Assembly (NCBI GenBank): GCA_965220185.1
Contig: OZ244807.1
Location: 2,356,001-2,420,000, forward strand
DNA: 64,000 nt
Origin: Azotimanducus sp965220185
Lineage (GTDB): Bacteria > Pseudomonadota > Gammaproteobacteria > Pseudomonadales > Azotimanducaceae
Reading direction: 5' to 3'
The translations under genes and the position numbers were made by a program. Shown here one piece after another: positions 61,380 through 64,000 of the stretch (within the stretch, counting starts at the first letter, position 1; each line of letters starts with the position of its first letter). A model generated the notes under the pieces. That model did no database searches. It saw only the letters and a program-made list of their open reading frames with translations, and had not been told where the DNA came from.

Positions 61380-61725
61380 TTGATGCGTATTTCAACAAGT
61401 TTTTAGACAATAATTGTCAAATATTAGCATCTAAGTTGGGCTTATATGCAAATATTGAGATGGCGCGATGCCTCCCGTGTGCTGTTCCACCGCGTCGGTT
61501 GCTGCGAACGCTAGACGACGAACTCTCACTTCTCGCCATCTCGGAAGGCTTATGGGCACGCCAAATAGAACGACAAGATCATTCCTCGCCTTGAATAAGA
61601 AGCCGATGCGAGCCAGTGTTGGTCGAAGAAGAAACTCATAGACGAAATACGCACCAAGCTCTATCTCGTTGCAATCTGTATAGAATCGTCTTCCCGCTAG
61701 CTGCAGGCCCCGCCTAGGAGAGATC
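61380..61725. other. 346-bp gap between rloA and cas4-cas1
   Basis: Holds the palindrome at 61406 and presumably divergent promoters. A 100-codon minus-strand frame (61431-61733) shows no recognisable protein and lacks a convincing ribosome-binding site. AGGAGAGATC immediately precedes the cas4-cas1 ATG. No CRISPR repeats are seen. Confidence 0.5.
61406..61418. promoter_or_regulatory. 13-bp palindrome upstream of the RloA-like gene
   Basis: GACAATAATTGTC is perfectly symmetric and sits in AT-rich DNA 27 bases before the rloA ATG. It fits an operator in the promoter, but no dedicated repressor is encoded next to it. Confidence 0.4.
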
Positions 61726-63483
61726 ATGAGCACAGCGAAGGAAGCGAAGGGACTGTTCTCACAGCCAGAGAAGCAGCCGTATCAGGCCGCACTGCCATTA
61801 AGGTTCGGCGAAGGTCGTGGGCACGCACCGCCGGTACCTGCTCGAATCCTTAACGAATTCGTTTATTGCCCACGTCTGGCCTACCTTGAATGGGTACAAA
61901 AGGAATGGGCCGACTCTTCGGATACGATCGAAGGGAGGCGAACGCATCGACGAGTCGATCAGCAATCTGGCTCCCTGCCTGATCCACTAGAAGAAGTCGA
62001 GGACATTAAGATCGCTCGTAGCGTGGAACTATCGTCAAAGAAAATTAATCTTGCTGCCAAGATTGATCTTGTGGAGAGCAAAGCAGGCATTGCCGTGCCC
62101 ATCGACTACAAAAGAGGGAAGCGGCCACACACAGCCAAGAATGCCTACGACCCGGAGCGGGTGCAACTTTGTGCACAAGGCCTGCTTCTCGAAGAACACG
62201 GTTACAGATGTACGGAAGGTGTACTTTATTTCGCTGGCTCCAAGGAGCGCGTGAAAGTGCCCTTCGATCATGAGCTTCGCGCTTTGACACTCGATTCTCT
62301 TGATCGTTTGCAGAGCGTCGTTGACGGAGGCCGAATCCCGCCACCCTTGGAGAAAAGCCCCAAATGTCCTCGATGCTCGCTCGTCGGCATTTGCTTGCCT
62401 GATGAAATCAATCTTCTGCAGGCCACGGACACCGAGGTGCGCCCAATCGCCGTGCTTCGTACCCACGCCATGCCTGTGTACGTCCAAGAGAACCGAGCCA
62501 AGGTTGCGACCAGCGGCGAGCGACTGATCATTTCGGTTGGCGACGAGAAGCAAGCCGAAGCGCGCTTGGGTGAGACTTCACAGTTGGTGGTGATGGGCAA
62601 TACCTATGTCACAACGCCGACAATTCACGAACTCATGCGGCGAGATATTCCTATCACATGGATGTCCTATGGAGGTTGGTTTCTGGGTCATACAGTCGGC
62701 GCAGGACACGCCAATGTCGAGTTGCGCACCGCGCAGTACAGAGCTTCATTCGATGACCGAAAGTGTCTAGCCCTTGCGCGTGGACTCGTACAGTCAAAGA
62801 TTCGAAACTGCAGAGTGCTCTTGCGCCGCAACTGGCAGGCGAATTCCGATGATCAGACAAAGGTAGATGTTCTGCTAGACCTGAAACGTCTCGCAGAACG
62901 TGCCGGACGGACGCAGGAAATGGAAACGTTGCTCGGCATTGAAGGCGCTGCGGCGGCCAAGTATTTTCAGAGCTTCCCGAATCTGCTCAGGCCGAAAGAC
63001 GAGTCAGACGTGAACTTCGACATGTCGAACCGCAATCGCAGGCCGCCGACCGACCCTGTGAACGCAATGTTGTCCTTCGGCTATGCAATGCTCGCACGAA
63101 CATTTGTGACCGCCCTTTCCGCAACGGGTTTCGATGTCTACCGCGGCTTCTATCACCAGCCGCGATATGGCAGGCCAGCGCTAGCGCTTGATCTCATGGA
63201 GCCCTTCCGGCCTCTCATCGTTGACTCAACTGTAATGACCGTTATCAACACGGGCACGATCAAGGCAGCTGACTTCGTTAAGACGCCGACCGGAGTGAAC
63301 CTCAAAGCGTCAGGTCGGAAACGCTTCATTGCCGCATTTGAACGACGTCTCGGTCAAGAAGCCATCCACCCAATATTCGAGTATCGGATCGAGTACCGGC
63401 GAATGCTCGCAAGCCAATCGAGGCTACTGGGCAGATATTTGTTGGGGGAAATTCCCAACTATCCGAACTTTGTGACTCGGTAG
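61726..63483 (+). CDS. cas4-cas1: Cas4-Cas1 fusion adaptation protein
   Basis: A 585-residue fusion. The Cas4 half (~1-230) has ARILNEFVYCPRLAYLEWV (first Cys), a RecB-like core AKIDLVESKAG with VPIDYKRGK, and the Fe-S cysteines CPRCSLVGICLPDE. The Cas1 half follows: MPVYVQENRAKVATSGERLI, EGAAAAKYFQSFP (catalytic Glu), GFYHQPRYGRPALALDLMEP (His and Asp). This fusion is typical of I-U/I-G. It selects and integrates spacers with the right PAM. Start ATG at 61726 after AGGAGAGATC. Confidence 0.96.
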   Translation: MSTAKEAKGLFSQPEKQPYQAALPLRFGEGRGHAPPVPARILNEFVYCPRLAYLEWVQKEWADSSDTIEGRRTHRRVDQQSGSLPDPLEEVEDIKIARSVELSSKKINLAAKIDLVESKAGIAVPIDYKRGKRPHTAKNAYDPERVQLCAQGLLLEEHGYRCTEGVLYFAGSKERVKVPFDHELRALTLDSLDRLQSVVDGGRIPPPLEKSPKCPRCSLVGICLPDEINLLQATDTEVRPIAVLRTHAMPVYVQENRAKVATSGERLIISVGDEKQAEARLGETSQLVVMGNTYVTTPTIHELMRRDIPITWMSYGGWFLGHTVGAGHANVELRTAQYRASFDDRKCLALARGLVQSKIRNCRVLLRRNWQANSDDQTKVDVLLDLKRLAERAGRTQEMETLLGIEGAAAAKYFQSFPNLLRPKDESDVNFDMSNRNRRPPTDPVNAMLSFGYAMLARTFVTALSATGFDVYRGFYHQPRYGRPALALDLMEPFRPLIVDSTVMTVINTGTIKAADFVKTPTGVNLKASGRKRFIAAFERRLGQEAIHPIFEYRIEYRRMLASQSRLLGRYLLGEIPNYPNFVTR

Positions 63484-63516
63484 TTGTGATTCGATCCACG
63501 CTGGAGCAATTGCGGC

Positions 63517-63816
63517 ATGACAACTGACGAGCGCATTTACTTCGTGATTTATGACATCGCCGACCAGAAGCGATGGCGTGCGGTGTACAAGAAAATGAAA
63601 GGCTATGGAGAATGGGTGCAGCTAAGCGTCTTTCAGTGCCGATTGAGCAGGACACGCCAAGCGACCCTTGTCTCGGAACTCGGAGAGATCATTCACGATG
63701 ACGAGGATCATGTGATCCTTGTTGACATTGGCCTCGCCGATAAAGTACAGCCCAAAGTCGTATCAATCGGCAAGCGCTCTTTCGAGCCTGTGGAACGCGA
63801 AGCGGTTATCGTTTAG
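63517..63816 (+). CDS. cas2: Cas2
   Basis: A 99-residue ferredoxin-fold protein: RIYFVIYDIADQKRWRAVYK (Asp13-type residue) and GEWVQLSVFQCRLS, then a C-terminal extension after DHVILVDIG. It bridges Cas1 dimers in the integration complex. It is 33 bp after the cas4-cas1 stop and ends the cas operon. Confidence 0.95.
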   Translation: MTTDERIYFVIYDIADQKRWRAVYKKMKGYGEWVQLSVFQCRLSRTRQATLVSELGEIIHDDEDHVILVDIGLADKVQPKVVSIGKRSFEPVEREAVIV

Positions 63817-64000
63817 GCTGCCGTTGTCTTGCGAGCGGCCACTTGCTTCGCGGATAGCGCAGGGTCACTCGCAAAGATACTTTTCTTTAATAATCAAGAT
63901 TTTAAGACAGATCAAGACCAAATGCTTCTTGCTTGGTCGCACGTAGATCGATACTGGCGGACTGCCACTCGCAAACCGGACCGTAAAATTCATATAGTAT
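63817..64000. other. probable CRISPR leader region at the window edge
   Basis: 184 bp after cas2 with an AT-rich centre (TTTTCTTTAATAATCAAGAT) and a short inverted pair GACCAA..TTGGTC. In I-G loci the array usually follows cas2, so this may be leader sequence. No direct repeat unit is visible before the window ends. Confidence 0.4.

Noticed and set aside
61431..61733. A 100-codon minus-strand frame between rloA and cas4-cas1
   Set aside because: No recognised family, no ribosome-binding site, and it overlaps the cas4-cas1 start.
63817..64000. A CRISPR array after cas2
   Set aside because: No repeated unit appears before the window ends; only a possible leader can be argued.

Overview
The window looks like a chromosomal segment of a gammaproteobacterium with moderately high GC. 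The supporting genes are an MlaA lipoprotein, a TonB-dependent receptor, a RibBA with a degenerate second domain, RsgA, NfeD, PrxQ, acyl-CoA and enoyl-CoA enzymes and polyamine-oxidising enzymes. This assignment rests on gene content only. No rRNA or tRNA was seen and no species can be named.

Layout. 1-9.1 kb is a mobile or accessory stretch: the end of an alpha/beta hydrolase, a Phd/PIN toxin-antitoxin pair, two related TnpB elements, two short-chain dehydrogenases, a TerB-like protein, an ADP-ribosylglycohydrolase, and a restriction-modification pair whose endonuclease is split by the second TnpB element. 9.1-44.8 kb is mostly ordinary chromosome: a STAS/PP2C signalling pair, MlaA, a VWA/MoxR pair, GloB, lipid-oxidation genes, PrxQ, RibBA, a D-aminoacylase-like amidohydrolase, a TonB receptor next to a SpuC-like transaminase and a spermidine dehydrogenase-like flavoprotein, a TPR-sulfotransferase, CinA-like, RsgA, cysteine synthase and NfeD. 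It is interrupted by a HigBA module broken by a hairpin-array element, two more MITE-like palindromic elements, and a secreted-protein gene with a C20 tract in its 5' end.

44.8-64 kb is a defence island. It holds three tandem, translationally coupled, mosaic AAA-ATPase/PD-(D/E)XK genes, a WYL regulator, a Fic module with overlapping frames, a VapBC pair with a frameshifted toxin, and then a type I-G (formerly I-U) CRISPR-Cas locus: cas3 with C-terminal HD, csb3, csb1, csb2, cas4-cas1 fusion and cas2. A divergent RloA/RloB-type ATPase plus TOPRIM-like pair sits between the effector and adaptation genes. No CRISPR repeats lie inside the window; the array probably begins just past its right edge.

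The most unusual observations are these. (1) The two TnpB elements have real terminal inverted repeats and 8-bp target duplications, unlike IS200/IS605; removing one of them plus one target copy restores the restriction endonuclease frame exactly. (2) The RloAB-like module lies inside the I-G cas locus. (3) higB carries an inserted string of eight consecutive hairpins with IS5-like ends. (4) A poly-C tract places a predicted secreted protein out of frame at the length read here.
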